From assembly GCA_029052615.1 (NCBI GenBank), contig JAIDIR010000074.1, forward strand, positions 1-7,092: DNA of 7,092 nucleotides, written 5' to 3'. A program made the translations under genes and the position numbers. This document shows, piece by piece, positions 6,331 through 7,092 of the stretch (within the stretch, counting starts at the first letter, position 1; each line of letters opens with the position of its first letter). A model generated the notes under the pieces. The model saw only the letters and a program-made list of their open reading frames with translations, searched no databases and was not told the DNA's origin. Source of the stretch: Clostridia bacterium. GTDB lineage: Bacteria; Bacillota; Clostridia; Christensenellales; Borkfalkiaceae.

Positions 6331-7092
6331 TTAAATAACTCTCACCCTGACTACGCCGTCTATTGCCGCAATGCTCTTGGCAAGGGCGGGGGCAGGGGTG
6401 CCGTTTACGTCTATAATGCAGTAAGCGTAATCGCCCTTGGACTTGTCGGTCATATTCTCTATATTCAGTCCCGCCGAGGATACCGCCGCGGTGAACTGAG
6501 CAATCATATTGGCAACGTTTCTGTGGTGCACGCAAATTCTCGCCGTGCCCTCTCTGGGTGCGCTGACAGCGGGATAGTTCACGCTGTTTACGATGTTGCC
6601 GTTATCTATATAATCGACCAGCTGCTTTGCCGCCATAAGCGCACAGTTGTCCTCCGCTTCGGGAGTGCTTGCGCCCAGGTGGGGCACGCATATTGCGTTC
6701 TTGACGCCGATAAGCTTTGCCGTGGGGAAGTCGGTTATGTATCTTGCAAGCTTGCCGCTTCCGAGGGCGGAAATAACCGCGTCGTCGTCAACCAGCTCGC
6801 CGCGCGAATTGTTTATAAGCACCGCGCCGTCCTTAAGCGTTGCTATCGTCGCCGCGTTGAACATTCCCTTGGTGTCGGGGGTGAGGGGCACGTGTACGGA
6901 GATATAGTCCGCGCACTTGTAAAGCTCCTCGCGTGTTGCGACAACCTTGACCGCGGGGTTAAGCATAAGCGCGTTGGCGGTGGAAAGGAAGGGGTCGCAG
7001 CCGACGACGTTCATTCCCAGCGCGTACGCCGCGTTTGCAACGGCAATGCCTATCGCGCCCAGACCTATGACGCCCAGCGTCTTGCCCGTAAT
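6331..7092 (-). CDS. serA: D-3-phosphoglycerate dehydrogenase, C-terminal two thirds (5' partial)
   Basis: The frame is open from the right edge (first codon 7090-7092) to TAA at 6331-6333, 253 residues; roughly the first 130 are missing. The family oxidises 3-phosphoglycerate to 3-phosphohydroxypyruvate with NAD+, the first step of serine synthesis, in the cytosol. Visible residues: the Rossmann motif VIGLGAIG (8-15), an acidic residue that selects NAD (D33 in GCDPF), the PLTPDTKGMF segment, substrate/catalytic arginine in NNSRGELVD (R97), and the catalytic histidine in VPHLGAST (H138). A C-terminal ACT domain starts near GTARICVHH; aligned with the E. coli enzyme it keeps the His, Asn and Asn that bind serine (HRN, and N of LNIEN), so feedback inhibition by serine is likely. 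It is the short type without the extra ASB domain. Odd point: the region between the Arg and the His is about 11 residues shorter than in E. coli, and the usual catalytic Glu is not evident. The small gene follows on the same strand. Confidence 0.93.
   Translation of the reverse strand: MTGKTLGVIGLGAIGIAVANAAYALGMNVVGCDPFLSTANALMLNPAVKVVATREELYKCADYISVHVPLTPDTKGMFNAATIATLKDGAVLINNSRGELVDDDAVISALGSGKLARYITDFPTAKLIGVKNAICVPHLGASTPEAEDNCALMAAKQLVDYIDNGNIVNSVNYPAVSAPREGTARICVHHRNVANMIAQFTAAVSSAGLNIENMTDKSKGDYAYCIIDVNGTPAPALAKSIAAIDGVVRVRVI

Overview
The window reads as chromosomal DNA from an endospore-forming member of the Firmicutes, most likely a Clostridia-type organism with roughly balanced base composition. 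The key evidence is a complete spoIVA gene, the spore-coat basement-layer ATPase found only in endospore formers. Strong purine-rich ribosome-binding sites and short intergenic gaps agree with this. I see no phage, transposon, CRISPR, rRNA or tRNA. The species cannot be named from the sequence.

Layout from left to right: (1) the 3' part of an ATP-grasp ligase gene (+), cut by the left edge and ended by a 12-bp-stem intrinsic terminator; (2) convergent with it, a very large single-chain ABC transporter (-) with a nucleotide-binding domain, one membrane helix, an extracytoplasmic domain of about 570 residues and three C-terminal helices with an FtsX signature; (3) a 149-bp AT-rich divergent control region with a promoter for the transporter and an 11-bp direct repeat at 30-bp pitch; (4) spoIVA (+), complete, 490 residues; (5) a strong hairpin terminator shared with the convergent genes on its right; (6) a 53-codon orphan gene (-) whose ribosome-binding site lies inside a terminator-like hairpin; (7) the C-terminal two thirds of a 3-phosphoglycerate dehydrogenase gene, serA (-), cut by the right edge.

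The genes do not form one obvious pathway. spoIVA and the transporter share a divergent control region, so co-regulation is possible but not shown. serA and the 53-codon gene lie in tandem and may be one transcription unit in which the hairpin between them sets how much transcript or translation reaches the small gene. I found no unmistakably new system. The most unusual local structures are that hairpin and the paired repeats in the divergent region. The transporter's large ectodomain and the apparent loss of the catalytic glutamate in SerA are also worth checking.
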